The notes under the pieces are model-generated. The model was given only the letters and a program-made list of their open reading frames with translations. It was not told where the DNA came from and searched no databases. Positions 50,045-58,284 of a stretch of DNA of 64,000 nt are shown here, piece after piece (the first letter of the stretch is position 1; the number at the start of each line of letters is the position of its first letter). The position numbers and the translations under genes were made by a program. Origin of the DNA: Filomicrobium sp. (GTDB taxonomy: Bacteria; Pseudomonadota; Alphaproteobacteria; Rhizobiales; Hyphomicrobiaceae); assembly GCA_017792465.1 (NCBI GenBank), contig CP051234.1, positions 3,318,501 to 3,382,500 of the forward strand, written 5' to 3'.

Positions 50045-51499
50045 CTACTTCCCGTATTTCGACCAATAAGGACCAAAGAGTTCTTCTTCGGAGGGCTGGT
50101 CTTTCGGGATTGTTGTCACGAGGTGCGTGATGTTGATGAAGTGGCGATAATTCAGGTTCTCGGAGATCGTGTTGCCGGCCCAGGTTCCGCCTCCCATCGA
50201 TAGAGTGAAGGGCAGGCAGTTATCGAAGCTGCCACCGTTTCCGAAGGTGTGCGCCTGATTGACCAGGATGCGAACGACGTCGGTTTCTGCGGCAAGTTCG
50301 CGGGCGTGCTCCAGGTTCTTGGTATGGATGCCGGCTGAGTGGCCTTTGCCGGTTACGTCAAGAATGTCGTGCACGATCTTCTTGGCTTCTGCGAAATCCT
50401 TGGCCCGATAGACGGTCAAGACGAGTGACAGCTTCTCGTCAGCGAAGGAGTGTTTGCCACCGACGCTTTGCTGCTCGACCATGAAGAACTTGCTTGACTG
50501 GGCGTCTTCGGGAAGCTTCATGACCTTGGCGAAAACATCGGCGTCCTTGGCGATGACGGCGCGATTGAGTTTGCCGTTTACCCAAAGAGTATCGCCAACC
50601 GATTGGCACTCTTCAGCCGAGCATCTCCAGCCACCGGCGCGTTCGAGGGCGGCGATGGCGTCCTCATAGACGTCATCGAGAATAACGATTGCGTTCTCCG
50701 ATGAGCATGAGGTCGAGTTGTCGAAAATCTTGGAGGCGCAGATCTTCACTGCAGCGTCGTCAAGATCGGCGGTCGAGTCGATGATGACAGGCACGTTGCC
50801 GGCGCCGACGCCGATGGCGACGGTTCCCGACTGCATGGCGCGCTTGACGTTGTTCTGGGAGCCGGTGACGACGGCCAGGTTGACCTGGTTCATCAGCTCC
50901 TGGGTCATCTCCTTCGAGACCGGGGTCGGCATGAGCTGAACAAGGTCTTCGGGGTGTCCAGCCTTCTTCAGCTCGGCGCGCATCATATCGACGGTCTTGG
51001 CCGTGGTGATGGCTCCGGCAGGCGAAGGCGCAATGATGACGGCGTTGCCGCCCTTCACTGCCATCATGGCCTTATTGACCGGCGTGGCTGCAGGGTTCGT
51101 CGATGGGCACACGGCGGCGACAACGCCGACGGGTTTACCGTATTTGACAAGGCCGCGTTCCGGCTCTTCGCTGATCACGCCGACGGTCTTGGCGCGGATG
51201 AGATCGCGCAAGGTCCCGAACGTTTTGCGGGTGTTCTTGATGATCTTCGATTCAACGTTGCCGAGGCCGGTATCCTCGACGGCGAGTTCGGCGAGCATCT
51301 TGGCGTTTTCGGGTTTGTAGATCGACCAGGCGAGTGCTCGGACGGCGTCGTCAACGCGCTCCTGGTCGGTGTTTTCGTAGGCTTCCATCGCGGCGTGGGC
51401 GCGGGCAACGATGGCTGCCACTTTGGCTTTTGGATTGTCGGCGGTATCTGAATCCGCTTTGCGATCACTGTTGATTGCGCCGGCACTCAACAAAGTCAT
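50045..51499 (-). CDS. sauS: CoA-acylating sulfoacetaldehyde dehydrogenase SauS
   Basis: A 484-residue acylating aldehyde dehydrogenase that would reduce sulfoacetyl-CoA to sulfoacetaldehyde for Xsc. The cofactor region (CPSTNPAATPVNK near 131-143), GVGAGNVPVII near 230-240 and the catalytic Cys265 (NSTSCSSENAIVI) are intact. The family also contains acetaldehyde and succinate-semialdehyde-CoA enzymes. The call rests on the single-domain length, the SauS-like C-terminal stretch and the presence of xsc-pta-soe nearby. The start has AGGAGC 6 bases upstream. A long hairpin lies in the gap before it. Confidence 0.85.
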   Translation of the reverse strand: MTLLSAGAINSDRKADSDTADNPKAKVAAIVARAHAAMEAYENTDQERVDDAVRALAWSIYKPENAKMLAELAVEDTGLGNVESKIIKNTRKTFGTLRDLIRAKTVGVISEEPERGLVKYGKPVGVVAAVCPSTNPAATPVNKAMMAVKGGNAVIIAPSPAGAITTAKTVDMMRAELKKAGHPEDLVQLMPTPVSKEMTQELMNQVNLAVVTGSQNNVKRAMQSGTVAIGVGAGNVPVIIDSTADLDDAAVKICASKIFDNSTSCSSENAIVILDDVYEDAIAALERAGGWRCSAEECQSVGDTLWVNGKLNRAVIAKDADVFAKVMKLPEDAQSSKFFMVEQQSVGGKHSFADEKLSLVLTVYRAKDFAEAKKIVHDILDVTGKGHSAGIHTKNLEHARELAAETDVVRILVNQAHTFGNGGSFDNCLPFTLSMGGGTWAGNTISENLNYRHFINITHLVTTIPKDQPSEEELFGPYWSKYGK

Positions 51500-51571
51500 T
51501 GTCAGCTCCTGATCAGCTCCTAGAAATTCAGACCCTAGTTCCGCACGTGTTTTTTGCTGGCGGCGTTTATT

Positions 51572-51624
51572 TGATGTGGCCGCAGCTCTCCCGTCTGTGC
51601 CGGGGAGGCGGCGCAGCCACATCA
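51572..51624. other. Long imperfect hairpin between the transporter binding-protein gene and sauS
   Basis: TGATGTGGCCGC pairs with GCAGCCACATCA (one mismatch), enclosing a second short pairing CTCCC/GGGGAG. It lies in the 171-base gap on the transcribed strand. No T-run follows in the minus direction. This is typical of a stability or processing element that lets the binding-protein mRNA accumulate above the enzyme genes. Confidence 0.55.
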
Positions 51625-51670
51625 GTTCTTGAATTGCGAAGTCTCTTGTCTTTGAAGTCGAAACTTCGGC

Positions 51671-52627
51671 TTAGAGGTTAGCGAGCAATTCCTTGAGGAA
51701 CTTCTCGCGGCGTTCCCACATGGCTTTCACTTCATCGCGGTTCATGACGCGCAGAGGTGAACCACCGGCGGTCATCTGTTTGACAACGCGCTTGTTCTTG
51801 AACATCTCTGGAATCTTGGCGGCGAGCTTGTCGATGACATCTTGCGGGGTGCCCTTGCGGACCATGATGCCGCGGAAGTTCACCGATGAATCGTCAACGT
51901 CGAGTCCTTGCTCTTTCATCGTCGGGACGTCGGGAAGGAAATCCTTGTCGCGTTCCAGGTCGGCGATGCCGAGGATCTTGAGGCTGTCGCGGCTGCGGTA
52001 GGCGTCAGACAGGTTGTTGACGCCGGCCATGACCTGACCGCCCAGGACCGACTTCAGTGCTGGAGCGCCGCCTTTGTGCGGAACGTATTTGAGCTCTGCG
52101 CCGACTGCTTTTTCAATTTGCAGGAAGGCGATGTGGTGTCCGACGTAGAGACCAGCACCGGAAACGGTGATTTTTCCAGGGTTGGCCTTGGCGTATTCTA
52201 CGACGTCCTTCATCGAGTTGAAGGGGCTGTCCTTGTTGACGACGAACACGGCCGGGTCTGCACCCCAGTTGGCAATCGGTTCGAGGTTGTCGATCGTGTA
52301 CTTGGTCTTGAATTTGATCGACTGCGCGATGAAGTGCGGGACGTTATAGGCTGCAAGGTCGTAGCCGTCGGTCGATGCGGAAGAGGCGAAAGCGTTCCAG
52401 CCGATCTTGCCGCCTGCACCGGGCTTGTTGAGGATTACGATCGGTTGGCCCAGATACTCCTCATTGCCAGCGACCATGGTGACGATGCGTGCCTGGAAGT
52501 CGGTTGCGCCGCCGGGGCTATAGGCGACCGTCATGCTGACCGGCCGATCGGGATAATCTCCGGCGGTCAATGGAGAAGCAAAAGCCAACATGGCCGTTGC
52601 TGCCAGTCCAAGTGTAAATTTCTTCAT
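51671..52627 (-). CDS. TTT-family periplasmic solute-binding protein (TctC-like)
   Basis: A 318-residue exported binding protein of the tripartite tricarboxylate transporter class. A signal peptide (about 1-22, ending LTA) is followed by the family start YPDRPVSMTVAYSPGGATDF, whose PGGATD loop contacts the carboxylate of the ligand, then PGAGGKIGW, and GAGLYVGHHIAFLQIEKA. These proteins bind small carboxylates. Next to sauS the ligand is probably sulfoacetate, which is inference. It is third in the transporter run. Confidence 0.92.
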   Translation of the reverse strand: MKKFTLGLAATAMLAFASPLTAGDYPDRPVSMTVAYSPGGATDFQARIVTMVAGNEEYLGQPIVILNKPGAGGKIGWNAFASSASTDGYDLAAYNVPHFIAQSIKFKTKYTIDNLEPIANWGADPAVFVVNKDSPFNSMKDVVEYAKANPGKITVSGAGLYVGHHIAFLQIEKAVGAELKYVPHKGGAPALKSVLGGQVMAGVNNLSDAYRSRDSLKILGIADLERDKDFLPDVPTMKEQGLDVDDSSVNFRGIMVRKGTPQDVIDKLAAKIPEMFKNKRVVKQMTAGGSPLRVMNRDEVKAMWERREKFLKELLANL

Positions 52628-52686
52628 TAGGCAGTCTCCTCAAGTCGTTGTTTTGGGCACCCTTGATTTGGGCTTCTTATGCCCTG

Positions 52687-53163
52687 CTAAATCAACAAGC
52701 CGCGTGGTGTCTGCACCTGCAGGAGCAGGTTAAACACGACGTAGACGAGTGACATAAATCCGGCTGTGATCACGATCCTTTTCAGCCAGACTTTCGGTGA
52801 CGTGTGTGGTTCAGGATCGTAGATGGAGAACATCGCGAAAAAACCGAGCGCCGAGCCGGCGTAGAAGCCGAGCACTGGCAGGGCGATAAAGACCGTGGCG
52901 AGCATTAGGACGGCTGCTGGAGAGACCTTGATGACTTGGTCCTGGGTAAAGCCGACGCCTGTGCGATTGGCACCTCTGAGCGCCCGCACCAGGGCCATTG
53001 TGCCAAGCAGGACGAGCGTGACCGCGATCAGCTGCGGGAAGAGGTAAGGTTGCGGGTCCTCAACCGTGAAGCTCGTGAAGCCGACCCAGAGCCCAAGTCC
53101 TAGGAGAGCAACGGCAGGGATGGTTTGCTGGAAGCGTCCGGAGACTTGCGTGTATTCGCTCAT
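52687..53163 (-). CDS. TTT-family small membrane subunit (TctB-like)
   Basis: A 158-residue protein with four hydrophobic helices (about 15-30, 42-60, 78-105, 120-147), the size and topology of TctB. Its start overlaps the stop of the large subunit by 4 bases (ATGA). A 59-base gap separates it from the binding-protein gene. It is required for assembly of the transporter, but its exact role in transport is not known. Confidence 0.88.
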   Translation of the reverse strand: MSEYTQVSGRFQQTIPAVALLGLGLWVGFTSFTVEDPQPYLFPQLIAVTLVLLGTMALVRALRGANRTGVGFTQDQVIKVSPAAVLMLATVFIALPVLGFYAGSALGFFAMFSIYDPEPHTSPKVWLKRIVITAGFMSLVYVVFNLLLQVQTPRGLLI

Positions 53164-54671
53164 GCGATGGCCTCTCTTTCGGATTCCATCCGACGAATGC
53201 GGATTTCGGTTGCGACCGAGTAAGCGATCGAAGCAATAACCAGAACGATCAGGAAGATGTTGAGGGGGCCGGTGCAGAAGTAACGGAGCATGCCATCGCC
53301 TGCTTCTGCGATAATGCGGCCCTGTACGTAGTTGTTCTCCGCGATCGGCCCGAGGATGACGCCCAAGACGAGAGGCGCGGGGCTGAAGCCGTATTTGGAG
53401 AGGAAGTACATCCCCAGTCCAAGGACGAGCATGACGACGACATCAGAATACGAACTTTGCACCGAGTAGGCCCCGAAGATGCCGAGCACCAAGACGGCAC
53501 TGGCAAGAATCGGTGGTGGAATGCGCACAACATGTGCGGCCCATTTGGCAACCCAGAGCCCAAAGACGAGCATCAAGAGCTGGCCGACCAGCAGCGAGTT
53601 GATGAAGGCCCAGGCGACGTCGCCGTGCTTCTCGAACAGGTTGGGGCCGGGGAAAATGCCGTGAATAAGCAGTCCGCCGAGAAGGACGGCCGCGGTTGGG
53701 CTGCCTGGAACCGACAAGGTCAGCAACGGAACGAGTGACGGTCCGACCATCGCGTTGTTGGCCGTTTCGGCGGCGACCACGCCTTCGCTTTCGCCGGTTC
53801 CGAAGCGATCGCGGTTGGGCGAGTAGCGGCGGGCCTGATCATAAGAAACGAGCCCGGCGATCTGCCCACCGGCTCCGGGAATGAGGCCGACGACGATACC
53901 GACGACAGCACCGATGATGGTGGCGCGAGTCTTGGAGAGTGTTTCGTAGATCGACTTGACGATGCTGTGTGGCTTGACCCTGACGACTTCCATGTCGCGC
54001 CTGACACGGCCGGTTTCGAGCATTTCAAGAACTTGAGGGATGGCGAACAAGCCGATGAGCGCGGCGATGATATGGATCCCGCCTTCAAGGTGCTCAGAGA
54101 AAATGAAGCGCTCCACGCCCTGGATCGAGTCGTAGCCGATCATCGAGATCCAAAGCCCGAGCGCTCCCGCCAAGAGGCCTTTCACGACGGATTTGGAATC
54201 CAAGGAGCCGATGATCGTGATGCCGAGAATGGCGATCCAGAACATGTGCGATGGACCGAAGCCCAAGGCGAACTGGGCCAGAAACGGCGTGAGGAAGATC
54301 AAGACGAAGATGCCGATGACGCCGCCGATGAACGAGGAGATGAAACAGATCTGGAGGGCCTTTGCCGCCTCACCTTTCTTGGCCATCGCGTTGCCATCGA
54401 GTGCGGTTGCAATGTTCGCCGGGGCTCCTGGTATTTTCAGGAGGATCGCACTGATCGCGCCGCCGGCGACAGTTGCCGTATAGGCGGCACCCAGCAGCAT
54501 CAGGCCGTGGATTGGAGTCATATGGAAGGTGAAGGGAATAAGTAGTGCAACGGCCATTGTCGGTGACAGGCCAGGCGTTGCTCCAAGCAACAAGCCGCCG
54601 ATTGTCCCGCCGCAGAGTATGGCCATTGATGTCAGCGTGAATACAGGCCCGAAGTGCTGTAAGAATTCCAC
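53160..54671 (-). CDS. TTT-family large membrane subunit (TctA-like)
   Basis: A 503-residue permease with about 11-12 hydrophobic helices and the TctA motifs GATPGLSPTMAVALLIPFT near 30-48 and IPGAGGQIAGLVSYDQARR near 285, plus SEGVVAAETANNA near 313-325. It moves the solute delivered by the binding protein, using an ion gradient. No ATG starts the frame upstream of these motifs. I use the GTG at 54671, with AGGGTGG upstream, because it gives the family length. A TTG at 54779 would add 36 polar residues. Confidence 0.9.
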   Translation of the reverse strand: MEFLQHFGPVFTLTSMAILCGGTIGGLLLGATPGLSPTMAVALLIPFTFHMTPIHGLMLLGAAYTATVAGGAISAILLKIPGAPANIATALDGNAMAKKGEAAKALQICFISSFIGGVIGIFVLIFLTPFLAQFALGFGPSHMFWIAILGITIIGSLDSKSVVKGLLAGALGLWISMIGYDSIQGVERFIFSEHLEGGIHIIAALIGLFAIPQVLEMLETGRVRRDMEVVRVKPHSIVKSIYETLSKTRATIIGAVVGIVVGLIPGAGGQIAGLVSYDQARRYSPNRDRFGTGESEGVVAAETANNAMVGPSLVPLLTLSVPGSPTAAVLLGGLLIHGIFPGPNLFEKHGDVAWAFINSLLVGQLLMLVFGLWVAKWAAHVVRIPPPILASAVLVLGIFGAYSVQSSYSDVVVMLVLGLGMYFLSKYGFSPAPLVLGVILGPIAENNYVQGRIIAEAGDGMLRYFCTGPLNIFLIVLVIASIAYSVATEIRIRRMESEREAIA

Positions 54672-55249
54672 TGATTTCCACCCTGGTACTTTGGATTCCG
54701 CCGGAGCTTTTTGCGCTGCCTGACGGTCCGATCTGTTGTTGTTGACGCACAATCCTGCATCATGAAAACGTCGTCGCAATGAGTTTCATTTTGAAGGATC
54801 ATGCTGGCGTTTCGGCGCTTCTTTACGAGCGCTTGAAGTGCTCATAGCAGGACTTGCGGCGCTCCGATCACCGACGACATTCGTTACTGAACATCGTCTT
54901 CTAGATGGTGTCCGAGAGGCATCAAGGCGTGGTAGGAACGTCTCTGTCATGCTTCGCCGACGTCGCGAAAGTCGTAGTTGGAGACAGGTTGAGCATCCCA
55001 GTCAAGGCGCTGATAATTAATAAATAATCTGAATGAAACCGGATTGTGCGCGCGCGGCCTTGCAGCTTCATTTCATCTTGTGTTTGCAGGTCTCCGGGCT
55101 TGTTTTGTAGCGGGCGAATTTTTCACTTTTTTTGTCAGGAAACGCGAAGCGCGTGCGGTGCAACAGGAGACGGTTGACGCGCGCTGGGATGGAATGAAAA
55201 TGAAAAGCATGTTCTAAAATTTTCAATCCGGGCATTATGTAGGTCGCAA
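54672..55249. other. Divergent promoter region of the transporter run and the LacI-type gene
   Basis: No gene is seen. Candidate operators: TGAAACCGGATTGT at 55034-55047, an imperfect palindrome centred on CCGG as LacI-family sites often are; and TGAAAAT with ATTTTCA 17 bases apart at 55195-55225, ending 24 bases before the LacI start. The minus-strand promoter for the transporter run was not identified. Confidence 0.4.
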
Positions 55250-56296
55250 ATGGCACGCAAAGTTCTCAGAAAAGGTTTGCCGAGCATCACGGAAGTGGCA
55301 TCGCGTGCGGCGGTCTCGCCGGCAACCGTGTCGCGCTATTTCAATTCGCCAGAGATGGTGAAAGAAGGCACGCGCGAGCGCATCGCCCAGGTGGTCAACG
55401 AACTGGGATATGTTCCGCATGCTGCAAGCAGGCTGAGCCCGAACAGCAGCGGTACGATCGGACTTGTCGTTCCGACGATCGACAATGCGATCTTTTCGGA
55501 AATGATCCAGGAGTTCTCGTCGACGCTATTCCGGAATGCCCAGACCATGTTGATTGGGACCCACAATTACGATCTTGGGCGGGAGGCGATCTTGACGGAG
55601 TCACTGCTTCAGCACGGGATCGATGCCATCGCTTTGATTGGTCTGGTTCATAACGACGAGACGTTGCAGCAGCTCAACCGTTACAAGATTCCTTCGATCA
55701 TGTTGTGGAACTATCGCGCGCGTCAGCCATGGCCGTGTATCGGCTTTGATAATCGCGAAGCGGCTGCGGCTGCGATCAAGCACCTTATTGATCTAGGGCA
55801 CGATGATATTCTGCTGTTGTTGGCTGAGACCTCTGCAAACGATCGCGCGGCGGACCGTCGTTCCGGGGCTTTGGCGGCGTTAAAGGCGACAGGCAATCCG
55901 GCAGTGGCGGAGCGCCGGATCGTGTGTCCCTATGAAGTGCAGGCCTGCAAAACCATTGTGATGGACTATTTGCGGGAAGGTCGTAGACCGACTGCGATTT
56001 TTGCCGCGAACGACGTCATCGCCCAAGGCGCGATGTTTGCCTGCCTCGCACTTGGCATTCGCTTGCCCGAGGAAATGTCGATCATCGGGATTGGTGATTT
56101 CAGGGGATCGTCCTCGATCGAGCCGGGCCTGACGACCATGCGGGTGCCGGCGAAGCGCATCGGTCGCCGTGCCGCCGAAGCGCTGGTCGAAATGATCAAC
56201 TGGCCTGCGGCTGCGCTGGATCATGGCTATAAGTATACCGCCGAGCTGATCGAGCGTGGGTCTACGGCTGCACCGCCTGTCAAGGTTCGGTCCTGA
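55250..56296 (+). CDS. LacI-family transcriptional regulator
   Basis: A 348-residue repressor-type regulator. The helix-turn-helix is at about 12-33 (ITEVASRAAVSPATVSRYFN), the hinge helix near 55-62, and the periplasmic-binding-like sensor domain from about 68 on (IGLVVPTIDNAIFSEMIQEF). It is divergent from the transporter-sauS-ligase run, the usual position of a local regulator. It probably senses sulfoacetate or a derived intermediate. The DNA-binding half is conventional but is preceded by a basic extension (ARKVLRKGLP). Confidence 0.93.
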   Translation: MARKVLRKGLPSITEVASRAAVSPATVSRYFNSPEMVKEGTRERIAQVVNELGYVPHAASRLSPNSSGTIGLVVPTIDNAIFSEMIQEFSSTLFRNAQTMLIGTHNYDLGREAILTESLLQHGIDAIALIGLVHNDETLQQLNRYKIPSIMLWNYRARQPWPCIGFDNREAAAAAIKHLIDLGHDDILLLLAETSANDRAADRRSGALAALKATGNPAVAERRIVCPYEVQACKTIVMDYLREGRRPTAIFAANDVIAQGAMFACLALGIRLPEEMSIIGIGDFRGSSSIEPGLTTMRVPAKRIGRRAAEALVEMINWPAAALDHGYKYTAELIERGSTAAPPVKVRS

Positions 56297-56450
56297 TCGG
56301 GACCCGGCAACGCGGATTTTGAGATCCAAGGCGTACCGATGTTTCGCCTATTGCGACGCTTTCTCGCCCGAGGGAGGTTCTGCCGCGAATTGGCTTGCCA
56401 GCAGGGGTAGGGGCCAATTCACGGCAGGGGTGGTTTAAGCGTCGGTCAGG

Positions 56451-57182
56451 TTATTCGCTCATGTCTGCGGTCACGATGCTATCGGAAAAACTCTGGTAGG
56501 CAGTTTCGAACTGTTTAGCCATCTCATCGGGAAACAAATGGAAGTCGCCTGCCGCGAGGGCTGCGACAATGCCTTCCGAGACGACCGACGTCGGGACACC
56601 TTCGAGACCGGCCTGTTTCGCCATGTCGGTGTCAATCGGTCCGGGATGGACGCTGAGCACGCTGACGCCTTGGGCGCCCAGTTCCTCTCGCAGTGCTTGG
56701 GTCAGAGAATATGAAGCAGCCTTTGAGGCTGAATACGTTGCGACGACGGGAAAGTTTTTGATCGAGGCGACCGAATTGAGCTGAACCAGTGCGCCCTTGT
56801 TTGATTTCAGGATGTCGGCAAATGCTTCGACAACGCGGAGCAATCCAAAAACGTTGACGTCGAGTTCCTTCCTGAGGGCTGCCTCGGTGTCCTGGCCAAG
56901 GGCGGATGAAGGCACGAGTACGCCGGCATTGTTGACGAGGATCTCGGTATCGTTGGCCTGTTTCGCGAGGCGTTTGATCGAGCCGGCATCGGACAGGTCC
57001 GCTTGCAGCGTCTCGACTTTGTTGCCGAACTTCTCTTCCAGGGATTTCGCCGATTCTGGATTGCGCACGGCAAGATAGACCTTCTTGGCGCCGTGCTTGA
57101 TGAACGATTCAACGATTGCAGCACCGATCCCTCGGTTTGCGCCGGTGACCAGTGCGACTTTGTTTTCGACTGAGATACCCAT
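56451..57182 (-). CDS. SDR-family oxidoreductase
   Basis: A 243-residue short-chain dehydrogenase. The cofactor loop is TGANRGIG (13-20), Asn-Asn-Ala-Gly is near 84-87, and the catalytic set is Ser137, Tyr150 and Lys154 (YSASK). Arg40 and the residues around it after the second strand favour NADP(H). It is divergent from the tetR gene, and two identical-core palindromes lie just upstream of its start. The substrate is unknown; such pairs often respond to reactive aldehydes or quinones. Confidence 0.92.
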   Translation of the reverse strand: MGISVENKVALVTGANRGIGAAIVESFIKHGAKKVYLAVRNPESAKSLEEKFGNKVETLQADLSDAGSIKRLAKQANDTEILVNNAGVLVPSSALGQDTEAALRKELDVNVFGLLRVVEAFADILKSNKGALVQLNSVASIKNFPVVATYSASKAASYSLTQALREELGAQGVSVLSVHPGPIDTDMAKQAGLEGVPTSVVSEGIVAALAAGDFHLFPDEMAKQFETAYQSFSDSIVTADMSE

Positions 57183-57294
57183 GATTGCTATCCTTTTTGG
57201 CTAATACCCGTGTGCTTTCCTCAGATGGAAGGGCATGGTCTGCTGAAATCTGTTGCGGGTTTCCCCCGTCTTAGGACTCGCATATGGGGATGTA

Positions 57295-57310
57295 TTGAGT
57301 GATCGCTCAA
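57295..57310. promoter_or_regulatory. TetR-type operator 1
   Basis: TTGAGTGATCGCTCAA, a 16-base palindrome with one imperfect base pair in the centre. It shares 15 of 16 bases with operator 2, centre-to-centre distance 24. Confidence 0.78.
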
Positions 57311-57318
57311 TAGCTTAT

Positions 57319-57334
57319 TTGAGTGATCACTCAA
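57319..57334. promoter_or_regulatory. TetR-type operator 2
   Basis: TTGAGTGATCACTCAA, a perfect 16-base palindrome between the divergent SDR and tetR genes, 65 bases before the tetR start. The TGAGTGATCACTCA core is of the kind bound by TetR-family autoregulators. Confidence 0.82.
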
Positions 57335-57398
57335 GTGTGATGGATTTCGGCTGGCGGGGAGCAGGACAGATCACAACGGCTTGACTATCTGGAAGGCA

Positions 57399-58031
57399 AT
57401 GAAACGAGCACGCCCATACGATCGTGAGGCTGCACTCGATGCGGCGCTGAACCTGTTCTGGACGAGGGGGTATCACGCGACGTCGCTGAAAGACCTCGAA
57501 GCCGCGTTGGACATGAAGCCGGGCAGTATTTATGCGGCCTTCTCCAGCAAGGAGGCGCTTTATCTCGCTGCGCTGGAACGCTATTTCCGGCAGAACCGGG
57601 ATAGCTTGCGGACCATCGGCGAAGAAGCTGGCTCGCCGCTCAAAGCGCTTGCCGATTTGATGCGCAACGTTGCCCGGTGTTCTAATGACGATCCGAATTG
57701 CCGTCCCTGCATGCTGATCAAGACGCTCGTCGATGTCACGACAGACGATGACGAGATCGCACGGTACTCACGCCAATACCTTGATGAAATGAGGGGCGAA
57801 TTCGTCTCATTATTCGAGTTGGCGAAGTCCAAGGGGGAACTGCCGCCGGACGCCGATCCGGTGCGGCTGGCGCGGCGCTACCAATCCGAATTGTCCGCGC
57901 TCAAGATCGAGGCGCATTGCGCAATCGATCGCGAAGGACTGTTCGCACTGGCCGAAGATTTGGCGCAGCAAGTCGAGCAACTTCGTGTGTCCCCCGGCAA
58001 AGCGAAGAAACGAGCCAAGCGCAGCTCATAA
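57399..58031 (+). CDS. TetR-family transcriptional regulator
   Basis: A 210-residue regulator. The DNA-binding domain is at about 5-55 (AALDAALNLFWTRGYHATSLKDLEAALDMKPGSIYAAF), followed by a helical ligand domain with Cys97, Cys104 and Cys107 (CSNDDPNCRPCML). The three cysteines in ten residues are shared by relatives that sense electrophiles, so thiol-based sensing is possible. The ATG at 57399 with GGAAGG upstream is preferred to a TTG six codons earlier. A Lys/Arg-rich tail ends the protein. It probably represses the SDR and itself. Confidence 0.92.
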   Translation: MKRARPYDREAALDAALNLFWTRGYHATSLKDLEAALDMKPGSIYAAFSSKEALYLAALERYFRQNRDSLRTIGEEAGSPLKALADLMRNVARCSNDDPNCRPCMLIKTLVDVTTDDDEIARYSRQYLDEMRGEFVSLFELAKSKGELPPDADPVRLARRYQSELSALKIEAHCAIDREGLFALAEDLAQQVEQLRVSPGKAKKRAKRSS

Positions 58032-58198
58032 CGCGTTTGCGCGTGGATGGGTTTCAATCCGCGCCGGCGCTTCCTTTCGAAGGTTGATCAAGGGCGTGTG
58101 GTTGGACGAATAGCAGCAGTTGCGTTGCGATATGCGACATCAGCATGCGATGGCGACTGGATTGGTTTTCGTTTCCAGGCATCGGCAGATAGATAGAG

Positions 58199-58224
58199 TT
58201 CGGGGCGCCGAAACGCGCCCCGAA
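58199..58224 (-). terminator. Hairpin after the RTX gene
   Basis: A 10-pair stem TTCGGGGCGC/GCGCCCCGAA with a 6-base loop, 60 bases after the stop. There is no T-run, so termination may need Rho. Confidence 0.5.
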
Positions 58225-58284
58225 TCTTAAAGCCTGGCAAGTCAGGACTTGCTGGATCGTTTGAATGACGAGTTGCTCTGGCGA

